Assembly (NCBI GenBank): GCA_964501335.1
Contig: CAZCTC010000037.1
Location: 10,951-74,950 of the forward strand
DNA: 64,000 nucleotides
Reading direction: 5' to 3'
Origin: CAZCTC01 sp964501335
Lineage (GTDB): Bacteria; Chloroflexota; Anaerolineae; B4-G1; SLSP01
Part shown: positions 18,501 to 27,644 of the stretch, in pieces
Layout: every line of letters begins with the position of its first letter
Numbering within the stretch: position 1 is the stretch's first letter
Program-made: the position numbers and the translations under genes
Notes under the pieces: model-generated
Seen by the model: only the letters and a program-made list of their open reading frames with translations
What the model was told of the DNA's origin: nothing
Databases searched by the model: none

Positions 18501-18533
18501 AAAAAAACGCCCTACTTTGTAGGGCGTTTTTTT
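18501..18533. terminator. Bidirectional intrinsic terminator
   Basis: An 8-bp GC-rich stem (ACGCCCTAC with GTAGGGCGT) is flanked by seven A on the left and seven T on the right. It serves the + strand ABC pair and the convergent PAAR gene. It has normal terminator polarity. Confidence 0.93.
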
Positions 18534-18549
18534 ATGACTGGAAAAATCG

Positions 18550-18840
18550 TCAACCGCCAATCATCACCGTGGGACAACCGGCTACAATCACACCGCCGTG
18601 AGCCGTATTGTCTCCCATCCGGGCCGCCGGCTTTCCACCGATCAACACCGTCGCCGACCCTTTGATGATGCTGTCGGGCGGGCCGACGCATACGCAATTA
18701 TCTCCCATCACGGCTGCCGGCATCCCGCCGATTAAAACGGTAGGGGCGCCAGGGCCAATGATCGGACCACCAACATGAGGAACCGTCCCGTTAACCATAG
18801 GACAGGTATGCATATCGGTAAGTCGAGCAGCTGGTGGCAT
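18550..18840 (-). CDS. PAAR-domain spike protein, stand-alone
   Basis: A 96-residue protein. The start at 18840 is chosen because AGGAGGG lies just upstream. It opens MPPAARLTDMHTCP and contains repeated glycine-rich PAAR motifs (GAPTVLIGGMPAAVMGD and SATVLIGGKPAARMGD), with His and Cys residues suited to tip metal binding. PAAR proteins cap the spike of type VI secretion systems and related contractile injection systems. The rest of such a machine (VgrG, sheath, tube) is not in this window. No effector extension is fused to it. It could sharpen an unlinked extracellular contractile system, which is inference. Confidence 0.88.
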   Translation of the reverse strand: MPPAARLTDMHTCPMVNGTVPHVGGPIIGPGAPTVLIGGMPAAVMGDNCVCVGPPDSIIKGSATVLIGGKPAARMGDNTAHGGVIVAGCPTVMIGG

Positions 18841-18913
18841 ATGCCCTCCTTGAAATGAAAACAAACGTGGAACTACTTAAGTATACGCGATTTTTGACGG
18901 TCTGTCAACGCAC

Positions 18914-19153
18914 TCAGTGATGGTGCCCACATGAGCCACAGGAACCGCCCCCACAGGAACCACAAGAAGAACCTGAAGACCCCGAGGAAAAACCTTCCGT
19001 CGCCCCCGAAGTCGTAAAGAAACGGGAAATAGCCCGTTGCGTCTGCCCCCCGCCACAATGCGGACAGGCGGCAGGAGAATCGGCCGCACTCATCGACCGC
19101 CGCAATTCAAAACGCTGTTTGCAATCCTGGCACATATATTCGTAAATCGGCAT
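18914..19153 (-). CDS. FmdB-family zinc ribbon protein
   Basis: A 79-residue protein opening MPIYEYMCQDCKQRFE, the signature of the FmdB putative regulatory family, with a second CPHCG pair. The last ~25 residues are Gly/Ser/Cys/His-rich (SSCGSCGGGSCGSCGHHH), a possible extra metal-binding tail often seen in this family. Function is unknown; the family name comes from formamidase operons. It lies between the PAAR and DUF59 genes on the same strand. Confidence 0.88.
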   Translation of the reverse strand: MPIYEYMCQDCKQRFELRRSMSAADSPAACPHCGGGQTQRAISRFFTTSGATEGFSSGSSGSSCGSCGGGSCGSCGHHH

Positions 19154-19192
19154 GCTTCACCTCACCCCCTACAAACGGATAAACGCCTTCGT

Positions 19193-19492
19193 TTATGCTG
19201 CATTCAATTGGGCGGTCAATTCCTCCGCCCGCACATATCCCAGCACCTGGATCTCCTGGCGGTTCACACCTGCAATTCCGGCAATCGCCTGGCGGATCTC
19301 CCGTCCCAGCTCCGCCGCCAACGGACAAAGCGGAGATGAAGGTCGAAAAATATAACGGATCACGCCGCCGGCCTCATCCACTTCCAACCCTTCAATCAGC
19401 CGCATCCGTACCACGTCAATGCCGGTCTCCGGGTCGATCACCTGGCAAAGCCGCAACAAAATCTTCTCCCGCAATGTCGATTCTATGGTCAC
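19193..19492 (-). CDS. MIP18/DUF59-family iron-sulfur assembly-like protein
   Basis: A 99-residue protein from a GTG start at 19492 with GGAGGGG upstream; a longer frame upstream has no ribosome site. The pattern LCQVIDPETGIDVVRMRLIEGL and the later SPLCPLA are typical of the MIP18/PaaD/SufT (DUF59) fold, including the reactive-site cysteine. Members help iron-sulfur cluster assembly or maturation of metal enzymes. The neighbouring genes do not show which client it serves. Confidence 0.85.
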   Translation of the reverse strand: MTIESTLREKILLRLCQVIDPETGIDVVRMRLIEGLEVDEAGGVIRYIFRPSSPLCPLAAELGREIRQAIAGIAGVNRQEIQVLGYVRAEELTAQLNAA

Positions 19493-19515
19493 ACTACCCC
19501 TCCCATCCGAAATAA

Positions 19516-19555
19516 AAAACCACAGAGAGATCCCAAAGGAACTCTCCGTGGTTTT
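19516..19555 (-). terminator. Intrinsic terminator of the surface-protein gene
   Basis: A 14-bp stem with one mismatch (19516-19529 with 19542-19555; AAAACCAC with GTGGTTTT). On the minus strand it is followed by a T-rich run, 17 nt after the stop at 19572. Normal terminator polarity. Confidence 0.85.
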
Positions 19556-19571
19556 ATCAGCACCTTCTCGT

Positions 19572-20270
19572 TCAGGCCTTGCGCAGACGCCGGGCCAGGA
19601 ACACAACCCCCAATAACATCGCGCCCACCAGCACCAACAAAACTTCTCCCAACCCGGTCTTGGGCGGAGCATCGCTGCCGTTTTTAGTCGGGACCGGAGT
19701 ATTGCGAGTCCCGGGTTCAGGGGTAGCCGTGGCCGGGCGGGCTTCCCCGGCGGGCGTAGCCTGACCTCGCCGCGTGGGCTCAACCGTAGGCGCAGTATCA
19801 GGAGCCGTCGTCGCCGTCGCTTTAGGCGTGGCCGTACTGCGTCCAGTCCCCACCGCCCGCGTCGCCTGCGGCGTTGTAGCCGTCTCAGAAGAAGTAGGCG
19901 ACGGCGTGGGCGTTTCCGTCGGTGTATTGGTCGGCGGAATCACCGGCGTAGACGTAGGAGTGGGGGTGGGCGTTTCCGTCGGGGTTTCAGTCGGGGTCGG
20001 CGGCATCGCCATCACCGTTTCGGTAGCATTCATGGCAATCATCACAGCGGTGTTGGTCAATTCAATGTCCACACTCTGTTGTTGTAAGTTTGGCCGCACA
20101 AAGACCAAGAACCCGATCAGAGAACCAATAGCGCATATGATGACAAAAGCCATAACTCCGGCAATAATCATAAAAGTACGATTATTCCCTTCCCCACTGG
20201 AAGTCTCGTCTTCCTCAGGTGCTTCCGTATCATAATCTGAAAAAACATCGCGTAGATCGTCGTCAGACAT
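19572..20270 (-). CDS. Thr/Pro-rich surface protein with LPXTG-like sorting tail
   Basis: A 232-residue protein. An acidic N-terminus (MSDDDLRDVFSDYDTE) is followed by a hydrophobic helix near residues 33-57, then a long Thr/Pro/Ser-rich stalk with PTPTET repeats. The C-terminus reads PPKTGLGE, a hydrophobic helix, then RRLRKA, which matches the layout of sortase substrates (motif, membrane helix, basic tail), though the motif is PPKTG rather than LPxTG. Having both an N-terminal anchor and a sorting-like tail is unusual. AGGAGG precedes the ATG. No sortase gene is nearby. A cell-surface role is inferred. Confidence 0.8.
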   Translation of the reverse strand: MSDDDLRDVFSDYDTEAPEEDETSSGEGNNRTFMIIAGVMAFVIICAIGSLIGFLVFVRPNLQQQSVDIELTNTAVMIAMNATETVMAMPPTPTETPTETPTPTPTSTPVIPPTNTPTETPTPSPTSSETATTPQATRAVGTGRSTATPKATATTAPDTAPTVEPTRRGQATPAGEARPATATPEPGTRNTPVPTKNGSDAPPKTGLGEVLLVLVGAMLLGVVFLARRLRKA

Positions 20271-20282
20271 CCGGGTTCCTCC

Positions 20283-20354
20283 TTAGAGCATGCCGCCACC
20301 CAAAAGCGCAGAAATGCCCATTAATGATAAAACAGCCCAAGAACAATATACCAC
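20283..20354 (-). CDS. Possible 23-residue hydrophobic peptide
   Basis: A short frame from GTG at 20354 encodes a hydrophobic, Gly-ending peptide (VLSLMGISALLGGGML at its end). Its TAA overlaps the ribosome site of the next gene (TAAGGAGG), an arrangement typical of real operon ends. No ribosome site precedes the GTG, and the frame stays open for about 11 codons further upstream, so the start is uncertain. It may be the end of a small membrane protein, or chance. Confidence 0.25.
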   Translation of the reverse strand: MVYCSWAVLSLMGISALLGGGML

Positions 20355-20450
20355 GATTGCGAAAAAGCAACAAGGAAAGGGAACCGGCCGTCACGTTGCA
20401 GCTTGACAACAAATCGGTTACAAACCCGTACCCTTGCGCTCCGGCAATCC

Positions 20451-21539
20451 TTACTTCAACAAACGTTCCAGATTGGCAAAGGGAACAAAAACCGTATCAC
20501 CGTCAAAATCAATCAGAGCCCCCGCCACCCGAGCCCCGGTCTCCAGTTCCACCAGACCGTCAGGAAAATCGGCAACTGTACCGACGGACCCTAAATGGGG
20601 CGCCCGCAAGGCCCGCACCCGGTCGCCTATCGCCAGCGGTTTTCCAGGATCGACCACGGAACCCCGCTGCGCCGGCATGGGAACGGCTATATAAGGTCGT
20701 TCTGCCCCCCAATGGGTTCGTACCCGTCCACAAACAGCCGCATCCCGCCCTTCCAGAGAACGCAACAATTGAAAAACCGCATCAGACATGGACACATCGC
20801 CAATCCCCGACATCGCCAGCACCGGAAAATCAATCTCCGCCAGCCGGGGCAACAATTTAGCCGACACACCCCCGACAATAATTCCTCCCACCTGAGATTC
20901 GATGGCCTGGGTCAGTGTATCCTCTTCCAACTGCCCACCGCCCACTACAATATATCCCTGTACCGAACCATCCACATGCTTGGGCCGAATGGAATGCCGG
21001 GACGACTTGACCACCATCTTCAACTGACCATAGCCTTCCATCCCATTGCCCCAAACCCCTTCAACAAAAGCCCCGGTGGTCTCAATAACCACCCCTTCAT
21101 GCGGCAACATCTGAACCACCGTCCCCGGCACCAGCGCCTTTAATAACATCTGCTCGACCGGTTGTTCAATAACCACCCGCCCTTGATACAAAAGCGTAAC
21201 TCGCCCGTCAATCGGAGATTTACAAACAGCTCCACCTAAAAAGCCGCCCCCGGTTGCAATGACGGTTCCCGGCTTGACCACATCCTCTTGCTTGATCTTC
21301 AGATATTTCGCTTTCCAGGTTATCTTTTTATTCTGCTCACTCTTGGTCGGTTTGATCGGCACACCCAGTTCCCGCCCCACATTGACAACGTAAAAGTTCG
21401 TCAATTCAGGCGTCCGGGCCACTGCCTGCATCGGTTGGACCGAATCCCCCACCTGAACCAGAATGTCGCCCCGCCACGGCAACCGCCGGATAACCCGAAT
21501 CACCGTCAAAGGACTCATGACACTGTAAGGTAAGTTCAT
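20451..21539 (-). CDS. Conserved-looking beta-rich protein of unknown function (operon member)
   Basis: A 362-residue protein I do not recognise as a named family. No transmembrane helix is evident. Residues ~75-120 (VVKPGTVIATGGGFLGGAVCKSPIDGRV) resemble the hammerhead turn of biotinyl/lipoyl-like barrels, but without the modified lysine. The last ~90 residues (IGDRVRALRAPHLGSVGTVADFP) resemble a KOW-like small beta barrel. A Gly-rich central part (VGGIIVGGVSAKLL) could be a Rossmann-like segment. It lies 3 nt after the ASKHA ATPase gene and lacks its own strong ribosome site, so it is probably translationally coupled to it. It is the last large gene of the seven-gene operon. Confidence 0.75.
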   Translation of the reverse strand: MNLPYSVMSPLTVIRVIRRLPWRGDILVQVGDSVQPMQAVARTPELTNFYVVNVGRELGVPIKPTKSEQNKKITWKAKYLKIKQEDVVKPGTVIATGGGFLGGAVCKSPIDGRVTLLYQGRVVIEQPVEQMLLKALVPGTVVQMLPHEGVVIETTGAFVEGVWGNGMEGYGQLKMVVKSSRHSIRPKHVDGSVQGYIVVGGGQLEEDTLTQAIESQVGGIIVGGVSAKLLPRLAEIDFPVLAMSGIGDVSMSDAVFQLLRSLEGRDAAVCGRVRTHWGAERPYIAVPMPAQRGSVVDPGKPLAIGDRVRALRAPHLGSVGTVADFPDGLVELETGARVAGALIDFDGDTVFVPFANLERLLK

Positions 21540-21542
21540 CGG

Positions 21543-23327
21543 TTAAACTCCTACCCCGACATCCCAGAACCAACGCCGAAGGTTTTCCCGACGCACATCC
21601 GGATCATTGGACAGGCGTAAAGGACGCCCGCGGCCATCGACCACCAGCCCCACCAGCCCGCCGATCACCTGAATCTTTCCGCCTTTTCCCGGCCCGCCCA
21701 TTCCCACATCAAACTTCCGGGAAGGCTTTAATTCCACAGTCGCCGTCTTTCCGGGTTCCATAAAAATCACTTCCAGCCCCCCGGCTTTAACCTCGACCGC
21801 ATATTCAGAACTACCGTCATTAATGTTCATTTTAAGAATGATCTCACCCGAAGTTGCCTGACCAATCGGTGAAATCACCGTTCCCAAAGGCACCAAAGCG
21901 CCCGCATCCAGCGCCGCGGCCGCCGCCAGAGAATTTACGCCCGCAATGGCCCCCAGGGCCGTCGCCGTGCGATTGACATCCAGATAAATATTGGAAATAC
22001 CGACCGGTTCCAATCCATCCAATACCGTCAACAGGGCGTGCTTCGGCAAATTGACCACCCCACCGCCGGTAAGCACAATGGGATTGAGCCGCGGCATCAT
22101 CCCCGGCATAACATGCGCCTTACCCGGACTCCACGTAGGCTGAGCCACCCGAATAGCCGTCCGCAACATCTCCCGGATCACCGCCTGTTCGATCCACAAT
22201 TCCCGCGTATCTTGAGGCACCGTCCAGGAACGCAATTCTCGATTATAAAGGAACGACATCACCTCATTCGGATCGGCTTCCTCTGGAATCCACCGTAAAA
22301 TCGCCTCAATGCCTTTCTCCTTAACCAACTCAAGCGGCCCATAAGCTGCCCCGTTATGGCTGTGCACAGAAAGGTAAAGTTGCTTTTCAAAAGCCGCCGC
22401 AATAGTAATGCTGGCCGCACCGACATCTACCCCTAAAGTCCCGGCTTCAGGTTCGGGATTCTTTTGCAATTCCTGTTCTTTGGCCCGCCGATGCCAGAGA
22501 TATTCAATCACCCGTCCAAATGAAACGGAAGCCGGCAGCAGCGATAGACGACTCCAGGCCATCAGCGTTTCTACCCCGGGCGTCTGGGCCAGCCGCTTTT
22601 CCACATAGAGCTTCTCCAACGCTTCCTGAGCCGGCCCTAAATGCTCGGTATCTCCAGTAGGGTGGACATTGTCTACAATCATCAGCGTTTTGATGTTCTT
22701 CTGTAACCGGGCCAGCTCGGAATGAAGTTGATTGTTTCCAGCATAAAGGATTACCGGGAAGGCGGTCTTATCCGGAATCATGGCGCAGGCCACCGCAATG
22801 GTTTCCACCATTTCAATCACAGGACGACTGGCCCCCCCATCCACTCCCCCAACCACAAAAACCACATCCGGCACCAGATCGCGGACGATTTTGACCCACT
22901 GATTTTCCGGCGCCTCCAACGTACCTTCACGAGACAACACGGCTTCAACATGCGTATACGTTCCAGCCGCTGCCCGACGGGCACTTTCCAGACTCACTTC
23001 TTTCACCAGCCCGGCCAGAACCAGCCGCAACGGTTCGGGAGCCGTTAAAATCACGACAAAAGCGTCCACGCCTTCTGCACCCTGCTGCGGAACGATCAAC
23101 GCGCCCCCTGACATCAACCGTCGGCCGCTGATCTGCTCCAACTCCTCTATGCCATGAACGACCCCGACGCTGACATCGCTCCAGGGAGGATTGATGGTGG
23201 TTAATGTTTCCGCCTGAGCCACAAAACGGTAACTATCTTCCACTTTTTCCAACAGCAGCAGTTTGGTGAAAACCGTGCCGCAATCCGCCACTAAAATAGA
23301 TTCGAGGATCTGCTGCTCGTTTGCCAT
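21543..23327 (-). CDS. MutL/GlmL-family ASKHA ATPase
   Basis: A 594-residue protein of the glutamate mutase L (MutL/GlmL) type. The ASKHA phosphate-1 motif appears as VADCGTVFTKLLLL near residue 14, a second DxGxxS-type motif as LGVDVGAASITIAAAF near residue 300, and an adenosine-type motif as VLTGGGVVNLPK near 420. GGGGAGT-like GGGGAG... spacing and GGAG-rich ends resemble the actin-like fold. In clostridia the namesake is linked to B12-dependent glutamate mutase, but no mutase or B12 gene is nearby. Here it sits between membrane-protein genes with 3-nt spacing on both sides, so it more likely powers or scaffolds that complex. The ribosome site is GGGGAG before the ATG at 23327. Confidence 0.8.
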   Translation of the reverse strand: MANEQQILESILVADCGTVFTKLLLLEKVEDSYRFVAQAETLTTINPPWSDVSVGVVHGIEELEQISGRRLMSGGALIVPQQGAEGVDAFVVILTAPEPLRLVLAGLVKEVSLESARRAAAGTYTHVEAVLSREGTLEAPENQWVKIVRDLVPDVVFVVGGVDGGASRPVIEMVETIAVACAMIPDKTAFPVILYAGNNQLHSELARLQKNIKTLMIVDNVHPTGDTEHLGPAQEALEKLYVEKRLAQTPGVETLMAWSRLSLLPASVSFGRVIEYLWHRRAKEQELQKNPEPEAGTLGVDVGAASITIAAAFEKQLYLSVHSHNGAAYGPLELVKEKGIEAILRWIPEEADPNEVMSFLYNRELRSWTVPQDTRELWIEQAVIREMLRTAIRVAQPTWSPGKAHVMPGMMPRLNPIVLTGGGVVNLPKHALLTVLDGLEPVGISNIYLDVNRTATALGAIAGVNSLAAAAALDAGALVPLGTVISPIGQATSGEIILKMNINDGSSEYAVEVKAGGLEVIFMEPGKTATVELKPSRKFDVGMGGPGKGGKIQVIGGLVGLVVDGRGRPLRLSNDPDVRRENLRRWFWDVGVGV

Positions 23328-23330
23328 CCG

Positions 23331-24026
23331 TTAACTCCCCATCAGGGCCAGGATAAATTCCATAACCCTGCCTGCGGCAATCTGCACCGCCCAAAACCGC
23401 TCCACCATCAACGTCAAAGCTGTCGTAATCGCGCCGGCATAAGCAGCGGCCAGCGCCACAATCACAAATCCCCGACCGCTCCACGAAAGGCCCCGACCGA
23501 TCCACTGCATGGGAGTATTCGTAGCAACCCGCTGCAAAAAGCGAGTGTTATTGAAAAAGACCAACAAAGCAGTCGTCACACCAATCAAGATAAAAATTCC
23601 TTCGGCAAAAATTCCGCCGCCACCGCCCGCCGAAAGATCAAACGGGGCCCACGTCAAACCAATCTGGGGGATCATGGTCCCAATCAAAATGCCGGCCACC
23701 GCCACCCCCGTTCCGACTCCCACCAGAAACCCCATCGAAATGTTGGCCAGATGCGAAACCTGAGGAACGAGTTTAAGTAACAACAAAGCCCCTAACGCTA
23801 ACGGAATCGCCGCATAGCCGATAATTTGGGTATTCCCCGAAGTGAAGTTGGGCAAAATCCATTCAAAAAGCAGATAACGCAGAGCTATCGCTAAAATGTA
23901 ACCGGCCCCTACCCCTACCAGCAACGCCAGGGCCCAACGATAAAGTACGTTATCCCCTAAAATATAGCTGAAAATACAGAGGGTTATCAGGGCTCCCACA
24001 ACCAGGCCGATAAATTCGATGTCCAT
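23331..24026 (-). CDS. Seven- to eight-helix membrane protein of unknown function (operon member)
   Basis: A 231-residue, very hydrophobic protein with about seven or eight predicted helices. A loop GGGGG precedes IFAEGIFILIGVTTALLVFF. The last helices carry WSGRGFVIVALAAAYAG. No known transporter signature was seen. It is 3 nt upstream of the ASKHA ATPase gene and 4 nt downstream of the zinc-ribbon PDWL gene, so the products are probably made together and may form one membrane complex. Confidence 0.75.
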   Translation of the reverse strand: MDIEFIGLVVGALITLCIFSYILGDNVLYRWALALLVGVGAGYILAIALRYLLFEWILPNFTSGNTQIIGYAAIPLALGALLLLKLVPQVSHLANISMGFLVGVGTGVAVAGILIGTMIPQIGLTWAPFDLSAGGGGGIFAEGIFILIGVTTALLVFFNNTRFLQRVATNTPMQWIGRGLSWSGRGFVIVALAAAYAGAITTALTLMVERFWAVQIAAGRVMEFILALMGS

Positions 24027-24030
24027 CGGG

Positions 24031-26986
24031 TTATCCAGCCCCCTTCCTGCCCTTGATCAGATAATAAACCATGCCCAGCAACAACAATCCGGCAGCCGCC
24101 CAATGGCTATAGGTTAACGCATTCAACCGTAACGGCAGGGTCTCCCAATTCGCAGGCACCGGAACCGTTCCTCCACTGGATTTTTGTTTCATGCCGTAAT
24201 CCCAGGCGCCATTCATTCCCGCGACCCAACCCACGGCCGTCTGGAAAGACTGGCCCCGCAAATCCATATACGGCGCCACTTGCGGAAAAGCCGAAGCGCT
24301 CATTCCAGCTCCAAAAGGCAGCGCTTGCCGTGCCGTCACCCCTTCCGGCTTGACCAGATTCACGGCCTCGACATTGGCATTCTGTTCAATCCACCACCGG
24401 ATACGATTGGGACGAGCCGCTAGAACGATCAACAACTTCGCCTGCGGAATCGCTTCATTATGTCCCATAAACCAGGAAATCCCATTGACCTCGCCGGGAA
24501 TATATCCGGCATCAACCGCACTGCCGGCAGGGAAACGATCCATAGCCAACCAGGCCGTGCCGGAAAGCGGCTCAGTCTCCGTAACCACCGGGACATTCAC
24601 CATCGCCAAAGCCATCCGTGCCATCGCACTGCCCTCAGGCAACGAGCTGATCGTAACCAGGCGGGCCTGGCGCGCCCGCAAATGATCCAGTAAAGGTGCC
24701 GCGACCTGATTCATCTCCTCGGCATCGGCCGCCCCATATTCCACCGCTACGACAACCAGATCCCCCGGCTGCAGCGTCTGGACCTTATTCCAGAGAGAAT
24801 TGATCCCTTTCTGCTGCGCCCAGGAAACGGCCGGCTTATCCGACGTGGTTGAAGGCATCATAAATGCAAAGACGATCGCGGCGACCAACACCAGGAACAT
24901 CGCCCACCGCACCACCAGATCGCCCCAGCCGGGACGACTGCGCACTTTTGCCACCGGACGTTCCGCACCACGAGGCTGTTCCAGCAAGAATTTCCATAGT
25001 TTTGCCTGTTCCAGCATCATCACAGACGGAGCAGGATTCTTCACCGGTTGCCAATCTTTGGGCATATCGACCAGCATGTCCGAAAGCAACACGCCCGAAA
25101 TTCCTTCCAACGGCCCCTGATCCTCTGTCCGGCGCAAGGCAGCCCGTTCCAACAGCGTAATATCAGAATCATCCTGAGCCGCTGAGGCCTGCGTCGGCCG
25201 CATCCCCTGGATCCACTCCGGGATACTGGCCCGTTCCAACCCATCCGCCGCCGTATCCGGAATATCGATCAACGGTGCCGGAGAAGTAGCATCAGGCGGT
25301 TTTAAAGACTTGACCCAATCCGGCACTTCGGCTTGTTGTAAATTAGGAGCAGCCGCCCCCGCAGGTTGCGGCCCCTTGGATTGATTGAGTTCCTGTAACC
25401 AACTGGGGACCTCTTCCGCCGGAGCTGCCTTTGCCGGAGCAGTAGTCGGCTTGTTGTGCGCCAACACCTCTCTCAACTTCTCAGGTTTCTGCAAATCAGC
25501 CGGATTGACGGAACGTGGAGTCTTGGGAGCAGGCTTCTCCGGTTCAGCTTCTGATTCAACAAAGATTTCCTTGCCCCCCCCGCTGGTAACGCCGGCCGGA
25601 GCAAGACCGATCAACCAGGAGGGAATCTCCCCCGCGCCCCCGCTATCGGCCGCGGTTTCCGACCGGGCTGCCCCGGCGGACTCCAAATCCCGCAACCAGT
25701 CCGGAGTCCCACTCTCGAATTCCCCTGCTTCACTTCCCCCCGCCGGCATAATATCCGATTGCAGCCAATCCGGCATTTCTGAAAAAGCCGAAGACTTTGA
25801 CTGCGACGGCGGTGTCTCCGTTGGACGAGCAGGAGTCACAGGCGCAGTTGTTTTTTCAGATCCCGCCCCTGCAGAAGCGCCGGGCTGCACATCACGCAAC
25901 CAGTCAGGCATTTCATCCCCGCCACCCGCCGGAGCAGGCGCAGCACCCAAAAAGCTCTCGCCTTTCAGCCAATCGGGAATATCATTGCCCCCGCCGGCGG
26001 GAGCCGCCGGTTGTGACGCAGCCGCAATCGGCGCATCAGCCCCCCGCAGCCAGTCCGGCAATTCGTCCGCCCCACCGGCCGGAGCCGCCGGTTGTGACGC
26101 AGCCGCAATCGGCGCATCGGCCCCCCGCANNNNNNNNNNNNNNNNNNNNNNNNNNNNNNNNNNNNNNNNNNNNNNNNNNNNNNNNNNNNNNNNNNNNNNN
26201 NNNNNNNNNNNNNNNNNNNNNNNNNNNNNGCGCCGCCGGGGTCGCCGAAACCGGCGCATCCAATCCCCGCAGCCAGTCCGGCAACTCCTCCGCCGGTTCG
26301 CTCGCCTTCGGGGTGACGTTCGGTTGCGCTGCCGGAGTCGCCGAAACCGGCGCATCCAGTCCCCGCAGCCAGTCCGGCAAGTCCTCTGCCGGTTCGCTCG
26401 CCTTCGGGGTGACGCTCGGTTGCGCCGCCGGGGTCGCCGAAACCGGCGCATCCAATCCCCGCAGCCAGTCCGGCAAGTTGTCCGTTGATTCGTTGGATTC
26501 CACGCTAAACGCCGGGGTGATGGGGGATGAAACCGGGGCATCCAATCCTCGCAGCCAATCCGGCATTTCCTCTGCGGGTTGGGCAGCCCCAGGTATCTCA
26601 TTCACGGCCGAAGACGCATCCTGGGAATTCTGATCGATGAGCGATTGCAACCAATCGGGAACCTGCGCATCGCTCGGAACCTGATCAGGCGCACCTTCAC
26701 TCCCCCCCAAATTAGCCTTGGGGCGAGTAGGCAACGAAAGGCCCTTCAAACTGGTAGAAGTTTCCTCTACCGCACGAGTCGGGGGCGTTTCTTTTGCCTG
26801 CGGAACCATCCCTTCGAGAGGGACCAACCGGTTATGACATTTATCGCAAAAGATACTTCCCACCGGATTGGAAAAACCGCAATTGCTGCAACGCACAGTA
26901 GTGGTACGCTGTAACTGCGTACCACAGGCATTACAAAACCGACTTCCATCTGGATTTCCGTTACCACACTTTGGGCAGCGAATCAT
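24031..26986 (-). CDS. Zinc-ribbon membrane protein with multiple PDWL motifs (spans assembly gap)
   Basis: One gene, split in frame terms only by the 100-N gap at 26130-26229. The N-terminus has two zinc ribbons (CPKCGNGNPDGSRFCNACG and CSNCGFSNPVGSIFCDKC). Then come repeated PDWL-type motifs in a Pro/Ala-rich linker: five before the gap and nine after it, decaying to IPSWL, VPDWV and IPEWI. The unit before the gap is 32 residues (96 bp) and after it 27 residues (81 bp). A transmembrane helix follows (VRWAMFLVLVAAIVFAFMMP), then about 240 residues that are probably extracellular, then a final helix and RKGAG tail. The repeated motif suggests multivalent binding to a partner. The two sides of the gap are in different frames, so the true gap is not 100 bp. 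Confidence 0.8.
26130..26229. other. Assembly gap of exactly 100 N inside a coding repeat
   Basis: The N run lies between 96-bp repeat units on its high side (26230-26520) and 81-bp units on its low side. The frame differs by 1 across it, so 100 is a placeholder length. The repeat number is therefore unknown. Confidence 0.97.
26230..26520. repeat. Tandem 96-bp repeats encoding PDWLRGLDAPV units
   Basis: Near-identical units begin at 26230, 26326 and 26422, each 96 bp (32 codons). Divergence is mainly silent. They lie directly beside the gap, which explains assembly failure. Confidence 0.9.
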
Positions 26987-26997
26987 ATCGGCATCAT

Positions 26998-27618
26998 TTA
27001 CTCATCACTATGGGGACGATCGATCCCCAACAAGATACGCAAACCTGTCATAAGCACACCTAACGCCACGCCCAACAATATACCTCGCATTCCGGCCATC
27101 GCCGGCACCCGTTGAATCCAACTCGACAATTCGCTCAGGAAAGAAATCGGAGGATAGATCCCGATCAATAAAATCAGGGCAACTCCCAGAAAAACCAGCG
27201 TAAAAGCATCCCGGCGTGTCCGCAGCATCCGCATCCCCGAAATAATCAAGGTCACACCCGTCAATGCCAGCAACGCCGATTCTCCAGGCACCCAGAAATC
27301 CCGGACCAACATCTGCGTCCATTCGCCTTCCGGCCCCTGCCAGAGGACCAGACCACAGGTCAAAATAGCCGCAGTCAACACCAGCGCACTGGAAAACCAG
27401 CCCGCCTTCATCGCCGCCGTCCGTTCAACATTTACCCGCACCAGTTGCAAAAAAGCAATCAAAACAGCAAAGGTGCCCACCACCATCGCCCATTGCACAA
27501 AAATGGTCTTGAGCTGTACAAGATAAGAGATCGACAGCAAACCGCCCAACAGGGTAAAACCGCCGACCACGACGGCTACCACGACCGGAAGCACCATACT
27601 GAATAACCGTTTAAACAT
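26998..27618 (-). CDS. Membrane protein of unknown function (operon member)
   Basis: A 206-residue protein. The ATG at 27618 is chosen because AAGGAA lies 8 nt upstream; a TTG at 27624 is in frame but too close to it. About six hydrophobic helices are visible, with a polar loop (MRMLRTRRDA) in the middle and a short charged tail (DRPHSDE). No family signature was recognised. It lies 11 nt upstream of the PDWL gene and 26 nt after the next gene, within the tight operon. Confidence 0.75.
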   Translation of the reverse strand: MFKRLFSMVLPVVVAVVVGGFTLLGGLLSISYLVQLKTIFVQWAMVVGTFAVLIAFLQLVRVNVERTAAMKAGWFSSALVLTAAILTCGLVLWQGPEGEWTQMLVRDFWVPGESALLALTGVTLIISGMRMLRTRRDAFTLVFLGVALILLIGIYPPISFLSELSSWIQRVPAMAGMRGILLGVALGVLMTGLRILLGIDRPHSDE

Positions 27619-27644
27619 CGGCAAATTCCTTTAAAACGGCCCTT

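Noticed and set aside
21543..23327. The MutL name read as the DNA mismatch-repair protein MutL
   Set aside because: No GHKL ATPase motifs are present; it is the unrelated glutamate mutase L/ASKHA type.
25385..26633. Plus-strand ORFs crossing the N gap
   Set aside because: They are antisense to the PDWL gene, and their continuity across 100 N is an artefact of translating N as X.
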